Below the pieces are notes generated by a model. That model worked only from the letters and a program-made list of their open reading frames with translations, made no database searches and had not been told where the DNA came from. This document shows, piece by piece, positions 49,216 to 58,371 of a stretch of 64,000 bases of DNA. Numbering within the stretch: position 1 is the first letter of the stretch; each line of letters starts with the position of its first letter. The stretch covers positions 7,520,001 through 7,584,000 of the forward strand of contig CANJKZ010000010.1 in assembly GCA_947471745.1 (NCBI GenBank), given 5' to 3'. Source of the stretch: Closterium sp. Naga37s-1. Taxonomy: Eukaryota; Streptophyta; Zygnematophyceae; Desmidiales; Closteriaceae. Made by a program: the position numbers and the translations under genes.

Positions 49216-49665
49216 AGGGGCCGGTAGAGGCGGCGATGGGGCCGCTAGGGGCGGCAGCGAGGGCCGCTAAGGGCGGCGAGGTGGCCGCGAAGGGCGGCGA
49301 CAGGGCCGCGAGAGGCCGCGAAGGGCGGCGAAGGGGCCGTGAAGGGCGGCGCGAGGTGCCGCGGAGGGTGGCGACGGGCCGTAAAGAGGCCTCGAGGGGC
49401 CGCGAAGGGCGGCGTAAGGGGCCGTAAGGGGCCGTAAGGGCGCCGCGAGGGGCCGGAAGGGGCCGCGCGAGGGGCCATAAGGGCGGCGCGAGGGGCCGTA
49501 AGGAGCCGCAAGGGCGGCGCGAGGGGCCGACGGGCGGCGCGAGGGGCCGTAAGGGGCCGTAAGGGCGGCGCGAGGGGCCGTAAGGGCGGCGCGAGGGGCC
49601 GTGAGAGGGGCCGCTAAGGGCGACGCGAAGGGGCCGTGAGGGGCCGTGAGAGGGCGCGACGGTAG
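49216..49665 (-). repeat. R9 leader repeat, GGGGCCGTAAGG type
   Basis: Imperfect repeats of GGGGCCGTAAGGGCGGCGCG and shorter forms, between the CGGCTCGG block and the primer site. Confidence 0.82.
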
Positions 49666-49727
49666 GGAGGGCACACGGGGCGCGACTCGGGCAGGAGCAA
49701 AGCGCGCTCCGGGCAGGAAAAAAAATC

Positions 49728-49775
49728 GTGGTGGGCCCTAGGAAGCGTTCCCACTAGGGAACCTGCTCTATACCA
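49728..49775 (+). other. R9 primer site with tRNA-iMet-like extension
   Basis: Plus strand, antisense to R9: GTGGTGGGCCC (49728-49738), a GTTCCC/GGGAAC stem (49747-49762), AACCTG and CTCTATACCA to 49775. The order and spacing match initiator tRNA-Met from anticodon stem to CCA end, with the middle diverged. Confidence 0.78.
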
Positions 49776-49900
49776 TGTGAAGAAATGAGGAATGAATGAA
49801 CTAGCACAAGGTTGGGTACAAGTAGGAAACCCTAGGAAACTGTACCCCATAGTGTCTACCCCACTATAGCCTAGACAAGCTATATGATATAAGTTTGACA
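49776..49900 (-). repeat. R9 5' LTR (125 bp)
   Basis: Identical by eye to 42657-42781. The right flank GAACG is the second target copy. Confidence 0.95.
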
Positions 49901-49981
49901 GAACGAACATGCGGCCTTTAGATAGGAGCCCGCTTTTGCACCCACTAAGTCGTTCGTAGGCTGGCAACATCGTTAGTCGCC

Positions 49982-50827
49982 ATGGTCGACCCAGTAGTTG
50001 ATGCGGGCGTAGCGGACGACACCTTGGAGGCACGTTTGGCTGACGCGAGGAGACGCCACGCGGATGGCGAGTACGGGACGATCCCCTTGGTGATCGCTGA
50101 GTTGGGCATCCGGTCGCAGTGGGCGACGGAACACCCTTCCCGTCCTGCATCTCCTCGACCGGTGCGCAACGAAGGTGGCGTCGACGACGAGGTCGGCGGT
50201 GGTGCACGAGTTAGCGGTAGCGAAGGCACGAGGCAGAGAGGGGTGATCAAGGTCGTCGATGGTGTCGACGGAATCCAGGCGCGAATGCAGCGGTCGACGG
50301 CGGCTGCAGGCAGCTCGCGTGCCGACGTCGATGTTCGACGTCGCTCTCCTCTACGAAGCGGTGGAGGGCTCTCGGTGACGACGCATGTGACGGCGGGCGG
50401 AATTGCACCGGCGTATGGCTACTTCAAGTTCTTGCCGGATCGGATCACCGTCGCACCGCTGCAAGGTCGACGGGACCTCATCACCTGGAGGGAGTCGATA
50501 GAACCTTAGCTGGAGGTCGCCGGGCTGAAGGGTTTCACCGACGGCACTGTGCCTATTCCGCCCGAGGAGGATGTCAAGCTGCGCGGGGAGTTTCGTGCAG
50601 CTCACCTGCTCACCTTCATGGTCATCTCGAGGTGCTGCTCGCCGGTGGTGCAGCTAGCGCTCAGGAGCTGTCGAGAGCGACTGGATGCTGGTCACCAGGC
50701 ATGGCACTTCATCATGTCGACGTACCAGGCCAGGGACGACCTGTACATCGGACAGCTGGAGGAGAAGATGACTCACATCCGGATGGGCGAGCAAGAGTCG
50801 GCGACGGACTACTGCAACCGAGTTTGA
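49982..50827 (+). pseudogene. R10 gag, first part
   Basis: Begins MVDPVVDAGVADDTLEARLA in a third copia family. The frame has TAG at 50507-50509 and TGA at 50825-50827. Sequence between and after the stops stays in the same frame: GYFKFLPDRITVAPLQGRRD, AWHFIMSTYQARDDLYIGQL and EEKMTHIRMGEQESATDYCN, typical of the middle of a copia gag. The codons before mutation were probably CAG and CGA (C-to-T changes). Confidence 0.85.
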
Positions 50828-50842
50828 CGGATCCTAGCTGAG

Positions 50843-52386
50843 ATGAGGATGGCGGGCGCCGAATACTCGACGGCGTCCTACATCACCCACGTCCTCAAGG
50901 GCCTGCCGCGCAGCTACAACCTCATGAAGAGGTTTACGATGGTGCCCGGCACACGTGAGTCCCTCGACGAGGACTCCCTCACCAACTACATCCTTCAGGA
51001 TGAGGCGATGCATGAGGCAGAGCAGCCTATGGAGTTCCTTCCGCAGGCAAGTTACGCTGCATCGACGAAGCCGAATCGTCAGCAGGAGCAGCGCGGGAAG
51101 CCGGGCGGAGGTGGTAGCAGAGGTGGGCGGTCGACGAAGGACGTCGACGAGAAGAGGTCGACGCGGGACAAGGGCCGACGAGGTGGTGGTCGACGGCGGG
51201 AGTGCTGGATCTGCGGCGACCCCGACCATCTCTCCTTCGAGTGCCCCGACCGCGATGACAGCGACAAGGACGACAACAAGGGAGGCCGCGGTCGATCGAC
51301 CAGTCGTCGCCCCCATCGAGATGAGAAAACGCGCAAGGAGAAGCAGGCGTCGAAGAAGACGTCGTCGACGAAGGATGTCGACACCTCCAGCGGCAAGAGC
51401 CGAGGCGACGGGGAGGCGTCGTGCTCGATGGTCGGCGTGGTGGAGCCGACGGTCTCGCTGGCGCCGGAGGCTGGCAAGGACTTCCAGGCTGCGGTGGCAG
51501 CTGTGCAGGCCAACCCGATGGTGGTTCTGCTCGACAGCGGGTGCTCCCACCACCTGTTGGGGACGAAGGCGGTCTTCGTCGACATGGCGCCGAGCGACGG
51601 CGTGAAGCACGTGCGTGGATTCAACGGGGCATTGCAGCCTGTCGAGGGTCGCGGAACCGTCGCTCTGCAAGGGGAAGCCGGGAAGTGGGTCCTCATCCCC
51701 GAAGTACTCTACGGTCCGAGCGTACAAGCGAACCTGCTATCTGCTGGCCAACTGAAGGAGAGCGGAGTGCTGCTGCAGGGCGATGGCGACGAGATGCTGC
51801 TCATTGCCGCGACCGGGGAGGTGCTCGGTCGAGCACACTACACCGGACGAGTCCTCTGCACCGACCTTCGTCCCTGCTCGATGATCGTCTCGGCGACGGC
51901 GTCGACCCCTGACCGGTTGCATGCGAGGCTCGCGCACGTCGGCGTCGACACGATCAAGAGCTCGGCGAAGCATGAAGTTGCTGTTGGGCTCGACATCACG
52001 CCGCTGAACGAAGCAGACCCGCCATGTGTCTCATGCGTCGGAGGAAAGCTGGCGCGCCACATCTTACCCGACAAGGGTTCGGACGCTGAGGAGGCACTGG
52101 CTGTCATGCACATTGACTTGTGCGGGCCATTTCGGGTGGCTGCCAAGGATGGCAGCTTGTACTTCCTGCTGCTGAAGGATCGCCATACTCGGTTCGTGTG
52201 GACAATGCCGGTCGCTAAGAAGAGCGACGTGCTGCAAGAGTTCCAGAAGTGGTTGGTGCTGGTGGAACGACAGACGAAGAAGTCGGTGCTGTCCCTTCGC
52301 TCCGATTGAGGAGGGGAGTTCCTCGGGAAGGCGTTCACCGACTTCGTCGACGGGAAGGGCATCGTCCACGACCTGACGTGCCCCTA
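50843..52386 (+). pseudogene. R10 gag end, zinc knuckle, protease and integrase start
   Basis: A frame continuing R10 gag without a shift: ASYITHVLKGLPRSYNLMKR, the canonical CCHC knuckle CWICGDPDHLSFEC (about 51203-51244), protease VVLLDSGCSHHLLG (about 51525), ILYGPSVQANLLSAG-like block VLYGPSVQANLLSAGQLKES, pre-integrase DRLHARLAHVGVDT and CVSCVGGKLARH, and integrase MHIDLCGPFRVAAKDGSLYF. TGA at 52307-52309 replaces the Arg of SDRGGEF. The reading goes on to DLTCPY and is cut at 52387 by R11. It resumes at 61474. Confidence 0.88.
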
Positions 52387-52515
52387 TGTCAAACTTATAT
52401 GCTATAGTCTGTGTAGGCTGTAGCGGGGTAGACAATATGGGCTACAACACTTTTAGGTTTACTACTTGTACCCACCTGTTTCCTAGTCAATTCATTTACT
52501 CGTACTATTCTCACA
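52387..52515 (+). repeat. R11 5' LTR (129 bp)
   Basis: TGTCAAACTTATATGC to TATTCTCACA. About 95% identical by eye to the 3' LTR. Confidence 0.94.
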
Positions 52516-52564
52516 TGGTATAGAGCAGGTTCCCTAGTGGGACCGTTTTTTTTAGGGCCCACCA
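52516..52564 (+). other. R11 primer site and antisense tRNA-iMet blocks
   Basis: TGGTATAGAGC at the LTR edge, hairpin arms GGTTCC and GGGACC (52528-52544) and GGGCCCACCA (52555-52564), ten bases apart as in the antisense tRNA. Confidence 0.8.
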
Positions 52565-52639
52565 CTGAATTTTTTTTTCCTGCCCTGCCCAAAGCGCGAT
52601 CCCGTGCCTTCCTGCCCTGTCGCGTGCCTCGCGCCTGCC

Positions 52640-53015
52640 TCACCTGCGCCCTTGTGCCTGCCCTGCCGTCGCGGCCCTGCCTGAAGCCGTCGCGGCCCTG
52701 CCCTGCAGCCGCCGTCGCGGCCCTGCCTGCCGCCGTCGCAGCCCTGCCGTCCCGCTGTCGCGGCCCTGCCCTGCGGCCACCGTCGCGGCCCTGCCTGCCA
52801 CCTTCACGGCCCTGCCCTGCCGCAGTCGCGGCCCTGCCCTCCAGCCGCCGTCGCGGCCCTGTCCTGCCGCAGTCGCGGCCCTGCTCTGCAGCCGCTGTCG
52901 CAGCCCTTCCTGCAGCTGCTGTCGCGGCCTTGCCCTGCCGCCTTTGCGGCCCTGCCTGCAGCAGCCGTCGCGGCCCTGCCTACAGCTGCCGTCGCGGCCC
53001 TGCCCTGCCCGCCCA
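52640..53015 (+). repeat. R11 leader repeats, GTCGCGGCCCTGCC type
   Basis: About 15 imperfect copies of a 21- to 27-bp unit around GTCGCGGCCCTGCC. They are followed by GAGCCGCGCCGCC repeats to about 53260 and a CTGCTA/CTACTA run before the gag ATG. Confidence 0.82.
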
Positions 53016-53324
53016 TCAGGCGCCTACCCTACCCGCCACCGGTGGCACCTGCCCTACCTGCCCCTGGTGAGCACCTCCCCTAGCCGCGCTGCCTGCGCTC
53101 CTGCCCGACAAGCGCGCAGCCGAGCCGCGCCGCCCAGCAGAGCCGAGCCGCGCAGCCGAGCCGCGCCGCCCAGCCGGGCCAAGCCGCGCCGCTCTGCTGA
53201 GCCGCGCCGCTCTGCCAAGCCGCGCCGCTCTGCCGAGCCGCGCCGCCCTGCCCTACTGAGCCGCGCTGCTTCTGCTGCTACTGCTGCTGCTGCTACTACT
53301 ACTACCACTGCTGCTGCTGTCGCC

Positions 53325-54653
53325 ATGGCTAGCCCTCATGTTCTCACCTTTGATGCTGAGGGTCGTGCGGTAGAGTTAGAAGTGTGGGTCGATGATTTGC
53401 AGCTCTCTCTTCAGTGCGACTCTAGGGACGGAGTCTCACTGTTTGACCCCATGTCCGGCGTCTCTGTTGCACCTGCTGCCGATGCTGACAGTACAGTTCG
53501 CTCACAGCGGACTACTCGTGACGCTGTTGCCTGCCTTGCTGTTCGTAGTCACCTGCCGTCTGCTGAGCGCGCGCACTTTGGCTAGTACAAGACTGCTAAG
53601 TCTTTGTATGATGCGGTAGTCGCGCGCTACTCCTCCCCTGCCACTGCTGCTCTTAGCCGCCTCATGCTGCCGTACTTGTTCCCTGACCTAGCCGCCTTTC
53701 CCACAGTCGCTGACCTCATCACTCACCTCCGCACTAGTGACACCCGCTACCGCGCTGCGCTTCCCGCCGAGTTTTGCACCGCCAACCCCCCCCTCCCCAT
53801 GTACATCACCCTCTACTACCTCGTCACCCATCTCCCTGACTCTCTTCGCTCAGTCAGGGACCACTTCCTCTCTCTTTGCCCCACCACGCTCACTGTCGGC
53901 CTCCTCGAGAAGCAACTCCTAGCAGCTGAGACTAGCATAGTCGCTGTAGGAGCTTCTCGCGGCGACCCTCGCGTCCCTTTTTTTAAGGGGTGTTCCCCCG
54001 TTCCCCTTTTGCCCTCTGTTGCCTCTGCTTCTGCTGTCGACCTCGTTGGCACCGAGGAGGTCGGGGCTGCGACTGCTCCTAGTGGGAGGCACAGCAGCGG
54101 CAAGGGCGGTGGCAAGGGCAAGGGGGGCAAGGGTGGTGGCGGGGGCGGCGGGGGCGGCGGGGGCGGTGGTGGTGGCGGTGGAGGAGGCGGAGGGGGTGGG
54201 GGTGGAGGTGGGGGTGGTGGTGGGAGTGGGGGTGTCGGTGGCGGCGGTGGAGGTGCTGGAGGCAGCGGCAGCGGTGGTGGAGGTGGCGGCGGCGGTGGTG
54301 GTGGCCGGGGTGGAGCCGCGCAGCGTGGAGGTTTTGGCGGTGGTCAGCGACAGCAGCAGCCGCGCCCCGGTGAGACTCTGTCACCCCAGCAGCTTCGTGA
54401 GTGGTACGCTGGGCGTGGGAGGTCTGGGGGTGCTGGACCTTGCACTTACGTTCTCCGCACCGGCGACCGCAGTGGGGAGACGTGCGGGCTGCCACACGCG
54501 ACGCAGCGCTGTTTCGGTCGCCTGACTGACGCCTGGCGCACCCAGTTTCCTGACGCCACTGAGCTCCCTCGCTGGGGTGATCTGCTTAGGTCTGGTTTGT
54601 TGATGTCTTTGCTCTTGACTAAGATGCGATCCTTGCTGCCATGTATGCTGTGA
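53325..54653 (+). pseudogene. R11 gag
   Basis: MASPHVLTFDAEGRAVELEV to RAHFG, then TAG at 53583-53585 (CAG in R1, R6 and R9). The same frame continues from 53604: YDAVVARYSSPATAALSRLM, VADLITHLRTSDTRYRAALP, a long Gly tract (54110-54310) and CTYVLRTGDRSGETCGLPHA with TQRCF, the spaced Cys/His motif. A frameshift near 54590 leads to a run-off ending at 54653; the correct frame goes on in the next piece. Confidence 0.9.
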
Positions 54654-55459
54654 CTATTAGTGCTGAGGGTGGCTGTTACCTGTGTGTTCCGCCCGACCCG
54701 GGCATTGGGGCTGCTGCTCTAGGTGCCAGTGAGTCTGCTGCGCCAGGTGCTAGTGAGTCAGCTGCTCCAGGTACTGGTGAGTTTGCTCTCTCAGGTAATG
54801 CGCCTGCGGAGGCCTTCCACACCTTCACCCTTGACTCAGGTGCTTCCCGCTGCTCCTTTCGCGACTGCACCACTCTCACGCCGCTCAGTCGGCCAGTTGC
54901 AGTCTCCCTGGCGGACCCCTCTGAGGGCCCAGTCCTTGCGCACTCTTCCACTGTTCTACCATGTCCCGCAGTCCCGTCTGGCTCACTGTCAGGTCTCCAC
55001 CTCCCCTCGTTCTCTACGAACTTGGTGAGTGGCGCTGATCTCCAGGATGTGTGGGTTGACCAGTTCACTCCTGGAGGTCAGCGGGTGACCCACTGCACTT
55101 GCTCCCGGACAGGTCGACACCTGGCCACGTTCACCCGTGCGCCTGGCTCGAGCCTGTACACACTGACTACTGCGTCCCCCCAGGTAGTTGCGTCTGCGTC
55201 CGCGTCTGGTCAGCTAGCTGCCCCCTGCTCGTGTCGGGCTCTGTCGCACCGGACCCTTCTTTGGCACCACCGTCTTGGTCACCCCTCGGTGCAGCGCCTT
55301 CGGGCCATGCACCGCGTCTCCTGGTCTCTGGCCTTCCGGAGACTCTGCCTCCTCTCCCACCCTCCCCTGCCCCTCCCTACCTTCCCTGTGTCAAGGGGCG
55401 GCAGCGCGCTACTCCTCACTCCTCCTCGTTCCCCCCGACGACTGCTCCCATGCAGACCC
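54641..55459 (+). pseudogene. R11 protease and pre-integrase
   Basis: MYAVTISAEGGCYLCVPPDP, then TLDSGASRCSF (protease, Asp present) and LHLPSFSTNLVSGADLQD. The pre-integrase motif LLWHHRLGHPSVQRLR is followed by a frame change near 55310, after which the Cys motif PCVEGRQRA-like sequence is read in another frame. It is cut by R12 at 55460 just before the integrase core. Confidence 0.88.
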
Positions 55460-55584
55460 TGTGAAAGTTTAAAAAGAAGAAGGAGGGTTGCACTAGCAAG
55501 AATGAGGATACAAATAGCAAACCCTAGAAGGGTTGTACTCGCTATAGAGCACCCCACTACAGGCTAGAGCATAATATTCTGACA
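55460..55584 (-). repeat. R12 3' LTR (125 bp)
   Basis: Plus-strand edges TGTGAAAGTTT and ATTCTGACA. Identical by eye to the right copy. Confidence 0.94.
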
Positions 55585-56279
55585 CACCCCCATAGCCAAA
55601 GTGGGGTGTAATCAGCAGAGCAAGCACAGCAGTACAAGCTCAGGGTGGATCACAATGTCACCACACATTCTGAGCACAAGTTCAAGAAGCAATAGTTTAA
55701 AGTTCACAATTATGAGCAAAGCTAGAGGCTATCGCAGAGGGCAAGTGAGGAGGAGGAGAGACTGTGGGGGAGAGAAGATGGGAGGCGACTGCTGACGCTG
55801 CAGACACACAGACGAGCTGCTGGCTCAGTGGCTACCGGAACAACGCTCCGGACTACTGGGGTAACTGGCCCCGCGGCTAAAAGTAGCGGCAGACGAGCAA
55901 CGGACCCACGGGCGACTGGCGACTACCGGAGATTGTAGCCTCCGGACTGCTGCTGCTGCTGACGACAAGACTGCTGCCTCCACTCGACCTCCCCCAAACA
56001 GTACCACCCCTCCTGACACACACCCGCTGCTACACCGCTAGCTCCACTCCCCCTTCACCCCCCCTTAGCACCACTCCAACGGCTCCAACAAGTCCACCCC
56101 CCCTCAGCGGCAGCTGCAGCACAGGGAGACGGAGGAGGAGGAGGAGCAGGGAACGGCACACAGTAGTTTCACCCCCATACCCCTCACCCCCAAACCCTAA
56201 TTCAGGAGAACGGGCTGTAGGAGGGGTGGGGCGCCAGCAGAAGCACGGGGGACAGCGGGGAGGGCAGGGGCAGCGAGGA

Positions 56280-56530
56280 AAGGGCCGCCCACGGGCCTGG
56301 CACAGCCTCCCGAACCGCGCGCAGGCGGCCCGAGCCGCGCGCGGGCCTGGCGCAGCCCGTACGGGCCGCGCGCGGGCCTGGCGCAGCCCGTACGGGCCGC
56401 GCGCGGGTCTGGCGCAGCCCGTACGGGCCGCGCGCGGGTCTGGCGCAGCCCGTACGGGCCGCGCGCAGGCCTGGCGCAGCCCGTACGGGCCGCGCGCCGG
56501 CTGTACGGGCCGCGCGCAGGCCACGAGGGG
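56280..56530 (-). repeat. R12 interior repeat, 31-bp unit
   Basis: About seven copies of a unit containing CGCGCGGGCCTGGCGCAGCC and CGTACGGGC. Antisense ORFs with ARGPYGLRQ periodicity derive from it. Confidence 0.85.
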
Positions 56531-56767
56531 CGACGGGGGACGACGCGCGGGTCCTCGTCGCCCGTCGCAGCGCCTCCCGAGGGCGACGCGGCGAGTGACG
56601 GGGTAGAAGCCCGCCGCGCGCCTCGGGGCGCACAGCGGGCAGAGAACCGCCGCGCGCCACGGGGCGCACGGCGGGCAGAAAACCGCCGCGCGCCTCGGGG
56701 CGCACGGCGGGAAGAAAAACTGCCGCACGCCACGGGGCGTGCGGCACAGAAGGTAGTAGTGGAAGTT

Positions 56768-56838
56768 GCAGCGGAAGCAACGAGGTGGTGAGCCCACCCA
56801 CAGGATCGATCCAAGGGGATCGACCTGCTCTGATAGCA
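56768..56838 (+). other. tRNA-iMet-like sequence covering the R12 primer site
   Basis: Plus strand, antisense to R12. In tRNA order: GCAGCGGAAGC (D arm, 56768), GTGGTG-GCCC (anticodon stem), CCCACAGG (about 56796-56803), GGATCGA (T loop, about 56817), CCTG and CTCTGATA-CA at the LTR edge. This is nearly a whole initiator tRNA-Met from the D arm to the CCA end, with small insertions. It is antisense to the element, as expected if the element RNA pairs with, or was copied from, its primer tRNA. Confidence 0.82.
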
Positions 56839-56963
56839 TGTGAAAGTTTAAAAAGAAGAAGGAGGGTTGCACTAGCAAGAATGAGGATACAAATAGCAAA
56901 CCCTAGAAGGGTTGTACTCGCTATAGAGCACCCCACTACAGGCTAGAGCATAATATTCTGACA
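56839..56963 (-). repeat. R12 5' LTR (125 bp)
   Basis: Identical by eye to 55460-55584. The primer-site complement TGATAGCA lies directly to its left. Confidence 0.94.
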
Positions 56964-57738
56964 GACCTTGCACATGGACGTGTGGGGCCCACCCCGCGTC
57001 CGTGGGCAGAACCGCGAGCGGTACTTCCTCCTGGTTGTTGACGACTACTCGCGCTACACCACTGTCTTCCCCTTGCGCACCAAGGGTGAGGTCCCTGATG
57101 TTTTGATCCCTTGGATCCGCGCTGCCCGTCTCTAGCTCCGCGAGCGGTTCGGGACGGAGTTTCACGTCCTGTGTCTGCACTCTGACAGAGGTGGAGAGTT
57201 TTCCTCTAACCTTCTGCAGAGCTTTTGTCGTGGGGAGGGCATTCGCCAGACGTTCACGCTTCCGGCCTCTCCGCAGCAAAATGGGGTTGCTGAGCGCCGC
57301 ATTGGTTTGGTCATGGAGGTCGCTCGTACCTCCATGGTCCATGCGGCTGCCCCCCATTTTCTGTGGCCGTTTGCGGTCCGCTACGCTGCGCATCAGCTCA
57401 ACCTCTGGCCCCGTGTCTCCTTGCCGGAGACCTCGCCCACCCTGCGGTGGACGGGGAAGGTTGGCGATGCGTCGGTGTTCCGGGTATGGGGTTCTCGTGC
57501 CTTTGTCCGCGATACCACCGCGGACAAGCTCTCCGCCCGTGCTGTTCCCTGCGTCTTCCTTGGCTTTGTCCCTGACGCGCCTGGCTGGCGGTTTTACCAT
57601 CCCACCTCGCGCCGAGTCCTGCCCTCTCAGGACGTCACGTTCGACGAGTCAGTTCCCTTTTACCGTCTCTTCCCCTACCGCGCTGCCCCTCTCTCCCCCC
57701 CCCCGCCGCTCTTCCTTGCACCAGGTCCTCCCCGGTAG
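56964..57738 (+). pseudogene. R11 integrase
   Basis: TLHMDVWGPPRVRGQNRERY continues R11 after R12. LHSDRGGEFSSN and NGVAERRIGLVMEV keep the acidic residues. TAG at 57133-57135 is CAG in relatives. FRVWGSRAFVRDTTADKL has the Trp that is TGA in R2, R4 and R9. One C is missing in the C run at about 57728-57733 (R1 has one extra C in the same run), so the frame ends at TAG 57736-57738 just before the linker. Confidence 0.9.
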
Positions 57739-57996
57739 ACCCCCTCCCCCCTCAGGGTCCTGCTCCCGTTGTCGAGCCTGTCGAGGTAGCGGTTGACTCT
57801 GGTGCTGCTGGGGGTGCTGAGCCTGCGCGTGCGGAGCTTGGGGTTGCTGAGCCTGGGGGTGCTGCGCCTGGGGGTGATGAGCTTGAGTGTGCGGAGCCTG
57901 GGGATGCTGAGCCTGAGCGTGTTGGGTCTGGGGGTGCTGAGCCTGGGGGTTCGGCGCCTGGGGGTGCTGAGCCTGAGTGTGTGGAGACGGGGGGTG
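57739..57996 (+). repeat. R11 linker repeats, 15-bp unit
   Basis: Copies of GCTGAGCCTGGGGGT and variants encode GGAEPG-like units in the pol frame. R13 is inserted in them; they resume with GGTGCTGAG after 58371. Confidence 0.82.
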
Positions 57997-58137
57997 TGTC
58001 AGTAGATCTGCACTGTGGATGCCCGATTGATCCTGGAGAGGGTTACAGGCGCGTTCGCCTGGGGGGTTATGGGCGCACTGACCCGCTACTGAAAAAAGCC
58101 CTTTTATCCCAATGGTCTAGTGGTTGGGATTCTGACA
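57997..58137 (+). repeat. R13 5' LTR (141 bp)
   Basis: TGTCAGTAGATCTGC to ATTCTGACA. Differs from the 3' LTR by G/A near 58018 and A/C near 58095. Confidence 0.95.
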
Positions 58138-58178
58138 TGGTATCAGAGCGGTCTCGGGTTCGATTCCCGGTGTATGCA
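58107..58178 (+). promoter_or_regulatory. tRNA-Glu-like sequence in R13 with pol III A and B boxes
   Basis: 72 nt, the length of a tRNA. TCCCAATGGTCTAGTGGTT and GGATTC match the 5' half of tRNA-Glu, and CTCGGGTTCGATTCCCGGTG matches its T arm. The A box TGGTCTAGTGG (58113-58123) and B box GGTTCGATTCC (58157-58167) fit the consensus exactly, 33 nt apart as in a tRNA gene. The anticodon arm position is filled by the LTR end and primer site, TCTGA-CATGGTA-TCAGA, which can still form a 5-bp stem with a 7-nt loop. The acceptor stem does not pair, so it is not a functional tRNA. Confidence 0.82.
58138..58149 (+). other. R13 primer binding site
   Basis: TGGTATCAGAGC, complementary to the 3' end of initiator tRNA-Met, directly after the LTR. 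Confidence 0.9.
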
Positions 58179-58230
58179 CATGTAGGCCGTTGCCGCTGTG
58201 CTTAGTCCTGGGCCTCCCAGTGTGGGGGGG

Positions 58231-58371
58231 TGTCAGTAGATCTGCACTGTAGATGCCCGATTGATCCTGGAGAGGGTTACAGGCGCGTTCGCCTGGGGGG
58301 TTATGGGCGCACTGACCCGCTACTGAAACAAGCCCTTTTATCCCAATGGTCTAGTGGTTGGGATTCTGACA
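58231..58371 (+). repeat. R13 3' LTR (141 bp)
   Basis: Starts after the GTGGGGGGG tract. It carries its own A box but no B box follows it. The TTTT at 58336-58339 could end a pol III transcript started at the 5' LTR. Confidence 0.95.

Larger units (their letters stand above)
42657..49900 (-). mobile_element. R9: complete R1-family copia element, minus strand
   Basis: Identical 125-bp LTRs at 42657-42781 and 49776-49900, with target duplication GAACG at 42652-42656 and 49901-49905. It has all the family parts: primer site, GC repeats, gag-PR-IN, linker, RT-RH and polypurine tract. Identical LTRs mark it as recent, yet the polyprotein has two in-frame stops (46185-46187 and 43707-43709). It lies in the leader of R10. 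Confidence 0.97.
55460..56963 (-). mobile_element. R12: non-autonomous short LTR element, 1.5 kb
   Basis: Identical 125-bp LTRs (55460-55584, 56839-56963), minus orientation. Target copies are GACCC at 55455-55459 and GACCT at 56964-56968, one mismatch. There is no gag or pol. The interior has the family polypurine tract next to the left LTR, a block shared with R8 (AGGCTATCGCAGAGGGCAAG), GC-rich repeats and a tRNA-iMet-like stretch at the primer site. Identical LTRs make it the youngest insertion in R11. Without coding sequence it must have used proteins from elsewhere. Confidence 0.94.
57997..58371 (+). mobile_element. R13: 375-bp TRIM with a tRNA-like pol III promoter
   Basis: Two 141-bp LTRs (57997-58137, 58231-58371) that differ at two positions flank a 93-bp interior. 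LTR ends are TGTCAGTAG and ATTCTGACA. Target copies GGGTG lie at 57992-57996 and 58372-58376. The interior starts with the primer site TGGTATCAGAGC and ends with a purine tract, GTGGGGGGG. These are all the marks of an LTR retroelement with no coding capacity (TRIM). Unusually, the end of the LTR and the start of the interior form a 72-nt tRNA-Glu-like sequence with both internal pol III promoter boxes. Known TRIMs of the Cassandra group carry 5S RNA promoter sequence in their LTRs; I know of no described one with a tRNA-type promoter across the LTR/primer-site junction. Confidence 0.95.

Noticed and set aside
56768..56838. Functional initiator tRNA-Met gene
   Set aside because: The stems carry insertions and mismatches, the 5' acceptor strand is missing, and the end coincides with the R12 primer site. 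It is better explained as part of the element.
58107..58178. Functional tRNA-Glu gene
   Set aside because: The acceptor stem does not pair and the anticodon arm is replaced by the LTR/primer-site junction.
57981..58205. 74-codon ORF across R13
   Set aside because: It crosses the LTR/interior boundary and has no conserved feature. R13 is non-coding.
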